A stretch of DNA of 40,167 nt from Klebsiella pneumoniae. Lineage in GTDB: Bacteria > Myxococcota_A > UBA9042. The position numbers and the translations under genes are program-made. Below are positions 8,482 to 17,118 of this stretch, piece after piece. Location of the stretch: NCBI GenBank assembly GCA_945889325.1, contig CAMDBH010000031.1:1-40167 (forward strand), in the 5' to 3' direction. The notes below the pieces were generated by a model, which did no database searches, had not been told where the DNA came from, and was given only the letters and a program-made list of their open reading frames with translations. Within the stretch, counting starts at the first letter, position 1, and the number at the start of each line of letters is the position of its first letter.

Positions 8482-10138
8482 ACCCCGGGTTTTGGTCATC
8501 GACGACGGGTTGGCGTACACGCAGTTGATTGCGACGCAAATGCCAGAAGTTAGTTTAGTTACCACCCATTATGCCGGTCGTCTGCCCGACGGCCCAGCGG
8601 CGTTGGACTGGCTCGGCTTAAACAGCGACCAAGTCGATGTCGTACTGCTCGACGTGCATTTTGACGTGCCCGACGACCGCCTGCTGCCGTTGGAACCCGG
8701 CCCGGTTTCCAAGCGCACGCGGCGATTGCAAGGTGTAGCGATCTTGCGGGAAATTCGCAAACGCTGGCCTGATTTGCCTGTCGTGTTGCTCACTGCGGTG
8801 CAAGATTTGGCGCTGGCCGAGGCCGCGCAAGACGTTTCTGCGACGGCGTTGACGTATTTTTTGGACGCCAGCGGCGCCGATACACTGCGCATTCGCATCA
8901 ATAGCGCGCTGGCGGAGACCGCACAACCGCTTGAAGACGGTGATGTTTTATGGGGTCGCGACCCCGCCATGCGCGCGCTGCGCCAGCGTTTGGCGGTGCT
9001 GGCGCGCGGCGGGCTGCCGGTGTTGTTGGAAGGCGAGACCGGCACCGGCAAATCGCACCTCGCTAGGCAGTTTATTCACGCCAACAGCGGCCGCCGCGGC
9101 CCTTTTGTTGCTCTCGATTTAGCAACAATTCCAGCGGATTTAGCCCCAGCTCTGCTCTTTGGCGCGCTGCGCGGCAGCTACACCGGTAGCGCCGTCGATC
9201 GCCCGGGTGCCTTCCAAGAAGCCGACCGCGGCACCCTGTTCTTGGACGAAATCCAGAATAGTTCTATGGATTTGCAAAAACAGCTTTTGCGTGTGCTGCA
9301 GCATGGCAGTGTGCAGCCCTTGGGTTCATCGCGCGACATCGCGGTCGATGTCAAAATCGTTGTAGCAAGCAATGTTGCACTCCATCAAGCCGTGGCCGAA
9401 GGGCGTTTCCGCCGCGATTTGTACATGCGCCTGTCGCCGGCCACGCGCATGACCGTGCCGCCCTTGCGCGAGCGTCAGCCAGATTTACCGTTTATCTTAA
9501 GGTGTTTAGCCGAACAATGTGCCAAACGGCCGGCCATTGCGAGTTTGCGCGAACCGCTGGCCAAGGCCTTGGCCCTGCCGACCAACGCGCCCATTCGCCT
9601 GCTGATGGGCGCTGATTTGAAGGCCGATCCGCAGCCAAACGCCCTTGAATTGGCCCTGCCGCCGCTGGCTTGGGCGGCGCTGCGCAAGCATTCATGGCCC
9701 GGCAACATGCGTGAAGTCGCGATGCTCATTGAAAATTTGGTGACGTTCACCCTGTTCGCTGCGCTGGAGGCCCTGCGCGGCGGCATGACGCTGCATGCCA
9801 CAAGGCTGCAAATCGACGCCGCGTTGGTCAGTGAGTTGCTGCACGCCGTTGAACCCGATGACTCAGAAGTACAAATAATCTCAAACGTTGTGCCAATTCT
9901 ACAAATCGTAGCACCGACCGCGGACCCCCATTTTGCGGTCAAACTGCAGCCTGCGGACGCGCTTTCTGAAGTGAGCGCCAGCCTTGAACGCCAAGTGCTG
10001 CAGCAGCTGTTTGAGCGCTGTGACGGCGATTTCGCGGTGATGGCGGAGCAGTTGCTCGGCGACGGCCAGCGCGGACGAGCCGTGCGCCTGCGTATGAACC
10101 AACTAGGCCTTAAAATTCGCGATCTTCGGCATGGTTAG
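8474..10138 (+). CDS. Sigma-54-type response regulator with atypical receiver and GSYTGS loop
   Basis: 554 residues from the ATG at 8474, which has GAGGTG seven bases upstream and overlaps the previous stop by eight bases. Residues about 3-150 form a receiver: IDDG acidic pair, phospho-acceptor Asp60 in LLDVHFD, and Thr in LLTAV. The usual lysine is replaced near FLDAS, and about 25 extra residues sit after Asp60. Residues about 155-410 form an AAA+ domain: Walker A GETGTGKS (187-194), Walker B GTLFLDEI (about 254) and PPLRER. The sigma-54 contact loop, usually GAFTGA, is GSYTGS (234-239). The C-terminus ends in a Fis-like helix-turn-helix with a small insertion. It is likely the activator of the sigma-54 promoter at 13486. 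Confidence 0.9.
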   Translation: MAKPRVLVIDDGLAYTQLIATQMPEVSLVTTHYAGRLPDGPAALDWLGLNSDQVDVVLLDVHFDVPDDRLLPLEPGPVSKRTRRLQGVAILREIRKRWPDLPVVLLTAVQDLALAEAAQDVSATALTYFLDASGADTLRIRINSALAETAQPLEDGDVLWGRDPAMRALRQRLAVLARGGLPVLLEGETGTGKSHLARQFIHANSGRRGPFVALDLATIPADLAPALLFGALRGSYTGSAVDRPGAFQEADRGTLFLDEIQNSSMDLQKQLLRVLQHGSVQPLGSSRDIAVDVKIVVASNVALHQAVAEGRFRRDLYMRLSPATRMTVPPLRERQPDLPFILRCLAEQCAKRPAIASLREPLAKALALPTNAPIRLLMGADLKADPQPNALELALPPLAWAALRKHSWPGNMREVAMLIENLVTFTLFAALEALRGGMTLHATRLQIDAALVSELLHAVEPDDSEVQIISNVVPILQIVAPTADPHFAVKLQPADALSEVSASLERQVLQQLFERCDGDFAVMAEQLLGDGQRGRAVRLRMNQLGLKIRDLRHG

Positions 10139-12920
10139 CCCGTGGTTGCTGGCCGGCTTGACCGCAGTTGGCCTGCCGGACGCGGTGACGCCGGGTGCGC
10201 CGGCAGTCGTGGCGTGCGCACAGGCACTTGAAAATATAAATATAGCTTCGGCAGTTGCGCAATTGGTCATCGACAAGGCGCGCCTGTTGCGGGCGCAAAA
10301 GGACAACGCCTCCGCGTTGGGCCAATTGCGTTTGGCCGCCGCCCTGCGCCCGACCGATGCCGCTGTATTGGATGAATGGGCAGTCGCTGAGCAGCAAGAG
10401 GGGAGGACGCTACTGGCAGAACAGTTGTGGTTACAGGCAGTTGAAATTGACCCGCCGCATTTGCTTGCGCGCTTGCACTACGCCGAACTGCTGGTGGCCC
10501 GCGGCACGACCCAAGATTTGGCCCAAGCCGCTGCACAGTTGGCGACCGCTCAGCCGCTCGCCCCGCGCGATCCCGCCGTAACTTGTTTACAAACGCGGGT
10601 CACCGCCCTGCGTGGGCTCTGCGCGGACGCAGACTTGGCCGTGGAACTCTGCAAAAAGACGTTGCCGCGCAAGGGCGCAAAAAAAACACTGGCCGAGTTG
10701 GCTGCCCTGCGCGGCGATTGCCGGTTTCAACTGGGCGAATACGAAACGGCGGAAAAACTGTTTGAAGAAGCGGCATTGCAGGGCGTCGATGTCGCGCAGC
10801 GCCAGAGCAGGGTGGCAGAAGCGCAAAAAAAAGCGCAGGTTGCGCCAACGCCTGAACGGCAAAAAGCCGTGCAGGATGCAAGATCTTTGGCGCTACAGGT
10901 GCTGTCAGCTACGCCGCCGGACCAGAATTTGGCGCAAGCACTAGCAAAAGCGCTGCAATTGGCCCCCGATGTGGCGTTGGCGCACGCGGCAATCGCAGAA
11001 TTGGCGTTGGCAAAGCAGGCCAATTATGAAGCAGAATTAGCGTGGTTGCGCGCGTTGCAGTTGGGGCTAGGCGATGAAAAGCAGGTCGCGCGGGCGCAGG
11101 CGGGCCTGGGACGGCTGTATTTGGCATGGCCGCAACATCCGCGGGCAGCGGAAAGTGCCATTTTCCTTGACCAGGCAGCGCATTACGCGCCGCTTGACAC
11201 GGCTTTGCGCTGGGATTTGATTCAGGCGCTGCGCGGATCGGGCCAATTAAAACGGGCACTTGTGGAGCTCAAGCATTACCTGCGCGACGCCGATGCCGAT
11301 GCAGCCACCACACGCAGAGAGGCGCTGGCGTTGCGCATCGCACTGGAAAACTCGATTGGCATCGCAGATCCAGAGCCATCTCCGCAATTTGTGCTGCCTA
11401 GTGGCGCCGATGATGTGCGCTTGCGGGCGCAAAAACTCGCCGGTCTGGATCGGTTCCGCGATGCGGCGGCGCTTTTGCAAGAGGCGCTGGCGAACGGCGC
11501 AGTTCGGCCCGAATTGCAGCGCGATTTGGCCATGTACTTACACGGACTTGGCGAAGTGAACGCAGCCATTGCGGCGTTGGAGGCGTCTTTACGAGGCCAG
11601 GATGGCCAAGCGGAAATGCAGGCCCTCCTAGGTCGTTGGCTCGTCGAGACGGGTAAAATAGATAAAGCGCAGATACACTTAGCTCGCGCCGAGCAGTTGG
11701 GGCTAGTAGAAGTAGTCCCTTTGACCGTGCGTCTGCAAGCCGACAAACTGCCGCGCAATTTCATCGACGATCTGCACAATCGCGCGCAACTACAGGATTT
11801 TCGCACACGTCTGGACCGTGCGTTGGTGCGCGCCAAGGCGCGCGGCCTCGACACGCCCGAACTCGCCGAGGCCCGCCTGCTGCGCGCCGACATCCACGCC
11901 CGTTTGAGCCAAGCACCGCGAGCGCTTATTGCCTTGATAGGGCTTGGTATTTTGCTTTTGGTTTGGTTCTTGTGGCGGCGTTTCGGCGGCCGCGACCTGC
12001 GCTACTTGATCAATGCGCATCCCGAAACTGGGCCAGAAGTGCAGCGCTTGCTGGCGGCGATTCGCCACGAAGTGCTTAAACACAATACCCTAATTTTGGA
12101 TAGTTTGGCCGACGCTGTGCTGCGCGGTGACGCCGCCGTTGCGTTAGCAGCGCGGGACCAACTCCTAGGCGCGGGTGGCCAGGACGGTGTGGCCGATCGA
12201 CTTTTCGGCTACGTCGCCGATTTGCAGCGCCTGGGTCAAGCGCGCGGTGTGCGTTTGAACCTGCAACGCCGCGATGCCGTTATGTCGATGCTCATACAAG
12301 GTTTTGTGCGACTTCGGCGCCTCGGTCGTCCTTTGGGCGGGGTGCAGGGGCTCAGCGCGCGCCACCGTCAGGCGTTGGGGCAGCGGCTGCGCCAGATCGC
12401 GCGCATGCTCAACACCGATGCGTACGGGGCCGTGCGCAACTTATTAGATACGATTCGCTTATTGCGCATCGACGCGCCAATGCTGATCCAGATCTTTGGC
12501 CGCACACGGCGTGAGCCGGCGTTGGCCTCAAGCCAAATCGAGCCATTGTCGCTGCATGCCGTCGAATTGCCCGTCTCGGTCTTGATGCCCCGCGCCGCGT
12601 TTGAGGAAGTGCTGACCAACGTTTTCCGCAATGCCCTGCAAGCCTCAGTGGCACAAGGAGAAATGGCCATCGGTCTGCGGGTGGAGGTTGAAATTTCACC
12701 GATCACGGGCTTGGAGACAGTGGTCTTTGCCGTGCAAGACCAAGTGCTTGGAACGCTGACCCCAGAACAGGTGCAAAACCAAAGCATTGAGCACGGTTTG
12801 GGTCTGAGCGCAGATTTGGTCGCACGGTACGATGGCGGTTTGGATGTGCGTGCTGAATCGGCGCCGTGGGTAAAAGCTGTGTGTATTCGGCTGCCTCGGG
12901 CGTTTCCGTTGGAGGGATAG
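10131..12920 (+). CDS. TPR sensor histidine kinase
   Basis: 929 residues; the ATG overlaps the regulator's stop by eight bases. An N-terminal hydrophobic stretch (about 1-25) could export the protein. Residues about 30-590 are TPR-like helical repeats, probably the periplasmic sensing domain. A single transmembrane helix lies near 599-617 (IALIGLGILLLVWFLW). The cytoplasmic part has a noncanonical H-box, RHEVLKHN (His646), in place of HELRTP. It then has an N-box TNVFRNALQAS (about 829), a degenerate G1 (VFAVQDQVLG, no DxGxG) and a good G2 (HGLGLSADLV, about 888). It should autophosphorylate and feed the two receiver proteins encoded on either side. The weak G1 means activity is likely but not certain. 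Confidence 0.88.
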   Translation: MVSPWLLAGLTAVGLPDAVTPGAPAVVACAQALENINIASAVAQLVIDKARLLRAQKDNASALGQLRLAAALRPTDAAVLDEWAVAEQQEGRTLLAEQLWLQAVEIDPPHLLARLHYAELLVARGTTQDLAQAAAQLATAQPLAPRDPAVTCLQTRVTALRGLCADADLAVELCKKTLPRKGAKKTLAELAALRGDCRFQLGEYETAEKLFEEAALQGVDVAQRQSRVAEAQKKAQVAPTPERQKAVQDARSLALQVLSATPPDQNLAQALAKALQLAPDVALAHAAIAELALAKQANYEAELAWLRALQLGLGDEKQVARAQAGLGRLYLAWPQHPRAAESAIFLDQAAHYAPLDTALRWDLIQALRGSGQLKRALVELKHYLRDADADAATTRREALALRIALENSIGIADPEPSPQFVLPSGADDVRLRAQKLAGLDRFRDAAALLQEALANGAVRPELQRDLAMYLHGLGEVNAAIAALEASLRGQDGQAEMQALLGRWLVETGKIDKAQIHLARAEQLGLVEVVPLTVRLQADKLPRNFIDDLHNRAQLQDFRTRLDRALVRAKARGLDTPELAEARLLRADIHARLSQAPRALIALIGLGILLLVWFLWRRFGGRDLRYLINAHPETGPEVQRLLAAIRHEVLKHNTLILDSLADAVLRGDAAVALAARDQLLGAGGQDGVADRLFGYVADLQRLGQARGVRLNLQRRDAVMSMLIQGFVRLRRLGRPLGGVQGLSARHRQALGQRLRQIARMLNTDAYGAVRNLLDTIRLLRIDAPMLIQIFGRTRREPALASSQIEPLSLHAVELPVSVLMPRAAFEEVLTNVFRNALQASVAQGEMAIGLRVEVEISPITGLETVVFAVQDQVLGTLTPEQVQNQSIEHGLGLSADLVARYDGGLDVRAESAPWVKAVCIRLPRAFPLEG

Positions 12921-12925
12921 CCAGC

Positions 12926-13384
12926 ATGCAACTAGCAGATGCAAACGTGCTAATTGTCGAAGATGGCAATGAATACTTGGACAACTACACCCGCCATGTG
13001 GTGGGGCCTACGTATTTGCAAGCGCACAGCGGCGCACAAGCCTTGGCGATTTTGGCCAGTCAAACGATGCATGTGCTGCTGCTGGACATGCGCTTTGACC
13101 GCGTGCCGCGCTCGACGCTGCTGGGTGACCACGCACAAGCGGCGCGCGAGCACGGCGGCGACGGCGAACGCGCATGGCGGCATCTAAGTCATCATCAGGG
13201 GTTATACATACTCGCAGCTGTTCGGGCCGCGGGGCATGTCCAGATTCCCGTGCTATTAGCCTATGATTTTTCTCGAGAAATGCGCCGGTTCGACCTGCTT
13301 CACCGCAGCTTTGGCACAGTCGATTGGTTGCCCGATGCCGCCAGTGCCGACCTGCTGCAGCAACGCATGCAGCAGATGCTCTAA
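12926..13384 (+). CDS. Single-domain receiver protein, atypical
   Basis: 152 residues from the ATG at 12926, with GGAGG ten bases upstream and five bases after the kinase stop. It is a stand-alone receiver: VEDG acidic pair near residue 12 and phospho-acceptor Asp54 in LLLDMRFD. As in the island's other receiver, an extra segment of about 30 residues follows Asp54 and the end reads GLYILAAVR. The conserved Thr is Ala (VLLAYD) and the conserved Lys is missing near DWLPD. So it can probably be phosphorylated but would signal differently from CheY. It has no DNA-binding domain, so it may be a phosphate sink, relay, or protein-binding output. It is a paralogue of the N-terminal domain encoded from 8474. 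Confidence 0.87.
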   Translation: MQLADANVLIVEDGNEYLDNYTRHVVGPTYLQAHSGAQALAILASQTMHVLLLDMRFDRVPRSTLLGDHAQAAREHGGDGERAWRHLSHHQGLYILAAVRAAGHVQIPVLLAYDFSREMRRFDLLHRSFGTVDWLPDAASADLLQQRMQQML

Positions 13385-13385
13385 T

Positions 13386-13461
13386 TCGTAGCAAATATCT
13401 ATAAATCGTAGACTATCTCATGGCGTGTGCACGCGGATACTTCGCTAATATTCCGATATTA
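13386..13461 (+). promoter_or_regulatory. Candidate activator-binding elements upstream of sigma-54 promoter
   Basis: In the 146-nt gap before the cysteine-rich gene are two direct copies of TCGTAG (13386 and 13406, 20 bp apart, two helical turns). There are also two perfect short inverted repeats: GCGTG-TG-CACGC (13423-13434) and TAATAT-TCCG-ATATTA (13446-13461). They lie about 25-100 bp upstream of the -24 element. That is where an enhancer for the adjacent regulator could sit, though enhancers are often slightly further away. Inference only. Confidence 0.4.
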
Positions 13462-13485
13462 CAACAAATAAAATTTCTGCCGCGT

Positions 13486-13501
13486 TGGCACGCCGTATGC
13501 A
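13486..13501 (+). promoter_or_regulatory. Sigma-54 (-24/-12) promoter
   Basis: The sequence TGGCACG-CCGT-ATGCA matches the consensus TGGCACG-N4-TTGCA at every defined base but one. The GG (13487-13488) and GC (13499-13500) are exactly ten bases apart. Transcription would start near 13511-13513, leaving about 29 nt before the ATG at 13541. It lies in a noncoding gap directly after a four-gene island containing a sigma-54 type activator, which strongly supports it. Confidence 0.8.
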
Positions 13502-13540
13502 ATAACACTGAATCAGGAGCGAGACTCTTGGAGGTGTGCG

Positions 13541-15112
13541 ATGGCGGACAAGCTTTTTTTCGACAAATTGGGTTCTTGGCACACCGCGGCAGCGATCGCC
13601 GCGCTGTGGGCGTTTGTGATGATAGCGCGCAGTGCAACGGGTGCTCTGGTCGGCCTAGAGGCACGCGGACTGCAAGAGATTGTTGGTTCAGATGCTGCCA
13701 ATCCCTCAGCGGCTGATGATACCGACGCCGACGCGGCAGACTTCCCAGCCGCGGTGGGGTATTTTGGCAAGTTGGCCCTGCCTGCGTTGACTTCCGCCGA
13801 CTGCAAAGCCAAAGAGGAATGCGACCTTGATGGCCTGTGCCGCGCCAAGGATGGGCGCTGTGTGGCGGCGAGCGACGACGATTGCGAAAAAAGCTGGCGC
13901 TGCCTGGCCGAAGGCGGCTGCAAAGCGATGGCCGGACAGTGCGAGGTGGACGGAGATTCTTGCATTAACTCAGAAGCTTGCCACGGTGAGGCCCGCTGCT
14001 CCGCCGCGGGCGGCCGCTGCTTGCGCAAGACCCACGACGATTGCCGCTATTCCGACGGCTGTGTCGACGACGGCTTGTGCGTCTTACAAGCCCATCAATG
14101 TGTTGCCAAAAGCGCCAGCGACTGTCTCGGCAGCAATGGTTGCCAGGATCACGGCGCCTGCTCGCTCAAGGATGGGCAGTGCCAAGTGCTGAGCGACGCC
14201 GATTGCCACAAATCGTGGCGCTGCAATGCGGCATTGGCTGAAAATGAAGAAATCGGTGGCGACGATGCGGATGAAAATGAGGGTGAAATCGACGGTTTGT
14301 GCACGGCCAAGGCGGGGGCTTGCGTGCGCGGCAGCGATGCGGATTGTCGCCTCACACAGGACTGCCGCCAAAGCGGCCAGTGTCATTTGGGCCGCGACGG
14401 TTGTGTTGCGCTGTCTGAAGCAGATTGCCTTGCAAGTTCAGGATGTAAGGAGGCTGGGGCTTGTGCGTTTGGCGGTGTCGGGTATTGCTTTGACGCGGAT
14501 GCAACGGAGCATTGCGGCGATGGCGAAGACAGTGAACACGATGATTCTGAAGCTGAACCGCAAGCGGATGAGTCTCCTGAGCCTGACGCCGCAGCGGAAG
14601 TACCTGAAGCTATTGATTGTGCCAAAACTCCGCGATGCACCTACTACGGCGAATGCAGCAACAGCGATCCATACGCCTGCATCGCTGCCAGCGCCAGTGA
14701 CTGTCGCCGTTCGGCTGATTGCGCAGCCAATGGCCGATGTGAGCTCGATGGCGCACGTTGTGTTGCGGCGATTCAACAAGACTGCCAGCGCAGCAAGTCC
14801 TGCGCAGAATTCGGCGCCTGCAGTGTGGTTGCAGATGGCTGTGGCGTAACCACGAATAAAGACTGCGAAAGTTCAAAGACTTGCAGCGACGAGCACCGTT
14901 GCATCGCCAAAAACGGCGTGTGCGAACCGGCCAACGACAACGCCTGCCAATCGCTCGCGGCGTGTAAATTGGTCGGCGCTTGCTACGTCGTCGACGGTAA
15001 GTGCGGGGCGCTCAATAGCAAAGACTGCCGCAAAGCCCTGAGTTGCCTGCGAGACGGCCAATGCGAAGTCCACGAAGGCATCTGCGGCCCCGAAGCCGAG
15101 GGCGGCTGTTGA
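13541..15112 (+). CDS. Exported protein with 14 four-cysteine repeats
   Basis: 523 residues; the ATG at 13541 has GGAGG about six bases upstream. A hydrophobic helix at about 13-36 acts as signal or anchor. After an acidic linker come 14 repeats of about 26 residues with the pattern DCxxSxxCxxxGxCxxxxGxC. Repeat six carries an acidic insertion of about 18 residues (near 225-245), and a 40-residue acidic linker splits repeats 1-8 from 9-14. Nearly all repeats keep four cysteines, so two disulfides per repeat are expected outside the cytoplasm. It is preceded by a sigma-54 promoter. Similar repeats are known to me from myxobacterial-type genomes without a defined function. A surface fibre or adhesin role is inference. 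Confidence 0.9.
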   Translation: MADKLFFDKLGSWHTAAAIAALWAFVMIARSATGALVGLEARGLQEIVGSDAANPSAADDTDADAADFPAAVGYFGKLALPALTSADCKAKEECDLDGLCRAKDGRCVAASDDDCEKSWRCLAEGGCKAMAGQCEVDGDSCINSEACHGEARCSAAGGRCLRKTHDDCRYSDGCVDDGLCVLQAHQCVAKSASDCLGSNGCQDHGACSLKDGQCQVLSDADCHKSWRCNAALAENEEIGGDDADENEGEIDGLCTAKAGACVRGSDADCRLTQDCRQSGQCHLGRDGCVALSEADCLASSGCKEAGACAFGGVGYCFDADATEHCGDGEDSEHDDSEAEPQADESPEPDAAAEVPEAIDCAKTPRCTYYGECSNSDPYACIAASASDCRRSADCAANGRCELDGARCVAAIQQDCQRSKSCAEFGACSVVADGCGVTTNKDCESSKTCSDEHRCIAKNGVCEPANDNACQSLAACKLVGACYVVDGKCGALNSKDCRKALSCLRDGQCEVHEGICGPEAEGGC

Positions 15113-15181
15113 GCGGCTTGACGCCGCTGACCGTGGCGCATAACGTGTCAGACATGCGCGACAATTCGCGCGGGCTGTCCC

Positions 15182-16249
15182 ATGTATCGCTGGTTTTTCA
15201 TGGCCGCGCTCGCCTTTTCGCTCACGGCATGCGGCGCCGAGCCAGTGGTCAAAACCGCCAAATTATGGCCAGAACTCGATAGCTTGTTCCAACACGACCC
15301 GCGCTGGATCGGCGGCGACGGCGCATACTCCTGTGATCTGGGCGACAACCGCATCTTGTGGCTGTTCGGCGACAGCTCGATTGCCAAAGACGCGACACGC
15401 AATACGGACACTGGCTATTTCATTCGAAATTCTCTAGCCATTCAAACGGGCTACGACCCAAAATCGGCGTACATGGCGTTTTATTGGGGCGACAAGGACG
15501 GCCATCCCAGTTCATTTTTCCAAGAAAATGGCCCGCGGTGGTTTTGGCCCGGTGCCTGCGCCCGCGTCGGCAAAGGACTGGTGATCTTTGGCCAATTCCT
15601 TCTACAGACGGGCGTTGGCCAGTTCGGCTTTGGCGCCGAAGGCTCAGCTGCCTATTTTGTCGCCGATGCCGACACCGATCCGCTACAATGGCAGGCCAAA
15701 GAAGCGCAAATGCCCAATCCTTCTACCGATTTGATCCTCGGCACCGCGGGAACAGTTCACGGCGATTTTGTCTACGTGTACGGTGCCAAGGGAGCAACCC
15801 ACGACTACGTCATTGCGCGCTTTGCCATCAAAGACGCTGAAAAAGCAGATTTTTCTCACGGCGAATTCTTTGCCAGCGGCGCTTGGCAAAATGCCGCGAA
15901 CTTTGCCACCACACCCGCCGCGATTTTCACTTTGGGTGCCCCTGAATCTTCCGTGCACTTTGACGAAAAACTGCAACTTTACACAATGTTCCAATCTGAA
16001 GGCTTTGGCGCCACAACCCTTGCGATTCGCACAGCCGCTGCGCCCGAAGGCCCGTGGAGCGCCGCCCAGTCGTTTTTTCGACCACCCGAATCTTTTGAAG
16101 AGGGAGCCTTTGTCTACGCTGGCAAAGGTCACCCCGAAATCCGCGGCGGCGGCATGGCGGTGAGCTACGTACCTAGCCGTTTTGAAAGCGATTTGCGCCC
16201 TAGCCCCAAAGACTACTATTTCCCGCATTTTGTGAGCGTGACCTACTGA
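15182..16249 (+). CDS. DUF4185-like beta-propeller lipoprotein
   Basis: 355 residues. A lipoprotein signal ends in SLTACG (Cys about 17). The mature protein has WIGGDGAYSCDLGDNRI followed by LWLFGDSS, the opening typical of DUF4185-like five-bladed propellers related to GH43-type folds. It later has EGPWSAA and GHPEIRGGGMAVSYV, the repeated blade motif. These proteins are assumed to bind or hydrolyse polysaccharide, but no confirmed catalytic triad can be read here. It lies 69 nt after the cysteine-rich gene and may share its promoter. Its stop overlaps the next start (TGATG). Confidence 0.85.
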   Translation: MYRWFFMAALAFSLTACGAEPVVKTAKLWPELDSLFQHDPRWIGGDGAYSCDLGDNRILWLFGDSSIAKDATRNTDTGYFIRNSLAIQTGYDPKSAYMAFYWGDKDGHPSSFFQENGPRWFWPGACARVGKGLVIFGQFLLQTGVGQFGFGAEGSAAYFVADADTDPLQWQAKEAQMPNPSTDLILGTAGTVHGDFVYVYGAKGATHDYVIARFAIKDAEKADFSHGEFFASGAWQNAANFATTPAAIFTLGAPESSVHFDEKLQLYTMFQSEGFGATTLAIRTAAAPEGPWSAAQSFFRPPESFEEGAFVYAGKGHPEIRGGGMAVSYVPSRFESDLRPSPKDYYFPHFVSVTY

Positions 16250-17118
16250 TGCGCTACTTTGTCGTCTGCTTGCTGTCGCTGGCTGGCCTGCCTAGCTATG
16301 CAGAACTATTGCCCGATTTGCCACGCGCCATCACACGCACGGACTCGGCCGAACGCGACGCGCCAGCGCTTGAGCTCAGCGCCGACGGGCGCGCGCACGC
16401 CAAGCTGGCCGGAGAACTGGGGCTGTGGCGCTGGCAGCAGGGGGATTGGCAAATTCGCTTGCTGGCAGATGTGCTTATCGCCGCCGACAACGTGCGTTCG
16501 CCTTTGCCTATACCCGACGAACTGGCGCGATGGCAGTTTGGCGCCGCACTTGTGGCGGCGGTTCCGCTCCATACGCCCGACGGTATGCTCGAATTTGGCT
16601 TGGGCCTGTCACGGCAACAAGCTAAAACAATTGGAAATTTCGTGATGAACGATCCGATTCGCGCCGATTCGCTGGCTTTTGGCGGCAATGGCCTTAGTTT
16701 GGACGTCGATCTCGCGCTGCGGCGTCGGCTGGGTCCGATGCGTTTGACGCTGCGCCTCAACGATCGCTGGCATCTACCGGGGCTTGTTGCGCTATTTGGC
16801 CCACACGCGGCCGCAGAACTCGTCAGCGATTTTCTCGGCGACGGCCTGAGTCACGCCCCGGGCGCCGATGTGACACTGCGTTGGCCGATTTCGCCGAACT
16901 GGCAACCGCTGTGGGCTTTGCACAGTGAATTTCTGGTTCCACTGGATTATTACGTGGCCAAGCGCGGTTATCTGCGGACAATGCTCGGCGTCGCGCTGCC
17001 AGGTCAGCATGGCGAATTTGTGCCCTTTGTTGCGCTTGACGTTGGAAGCGGCGCTGGCCTGCTGGTGAATCGAGAGGCGCTGCGCTTTGTGCTGGGGGTG
17101 CGGTATGTTTCGCATTAA
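16249..17118 (+). CDS. Exported protein, probably outer-membrane barrel-like
   Basis: 289 residues. The ATG shares one base with the previous stop (TGATG), so it is translationally coupled. A signal peptide occupies residues 1-19 (LLSLAGLPSYA cleavage region). The rest is rich in alternating hydrophobic strands with Gly and aromatic residues (LGLWRWQQGDWQIRLLADV, FVPFVALDVGSGAGLLV) and ends near YVSH, consistent with an outer-membrane beta barrel. No catalytic motif is visible. It is sandwiched between two related propeller lipoproteins, suggesting a joint envelope complex. Family not recognised. Confidence 0.78.
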   Translation: MRYFVVCLLSLAGLPSYAELLPDLPRAITRTDSAERDAPALELSADGRAHAKLAGELGLWRWQQGDWQIRLLADVLIAADNVRSPLPIPDELARWQFGAALVAAVPLHTPDGMLEFGLGLSRQQAKTIGNFVMNDPIRADSLAFGGNGLSLDVDLALRRRLGPMRLTLRLNDRWHLPGLVALFGPHAAAELVSDFLGDGLSHAPGADVTLRWPISPNWQPLWALHSEFLVPLDYYVAKRGYLRTMLGVALPGQHGEFVPFVALDVGSGAGLLVNREALRFVLGVRYVSH

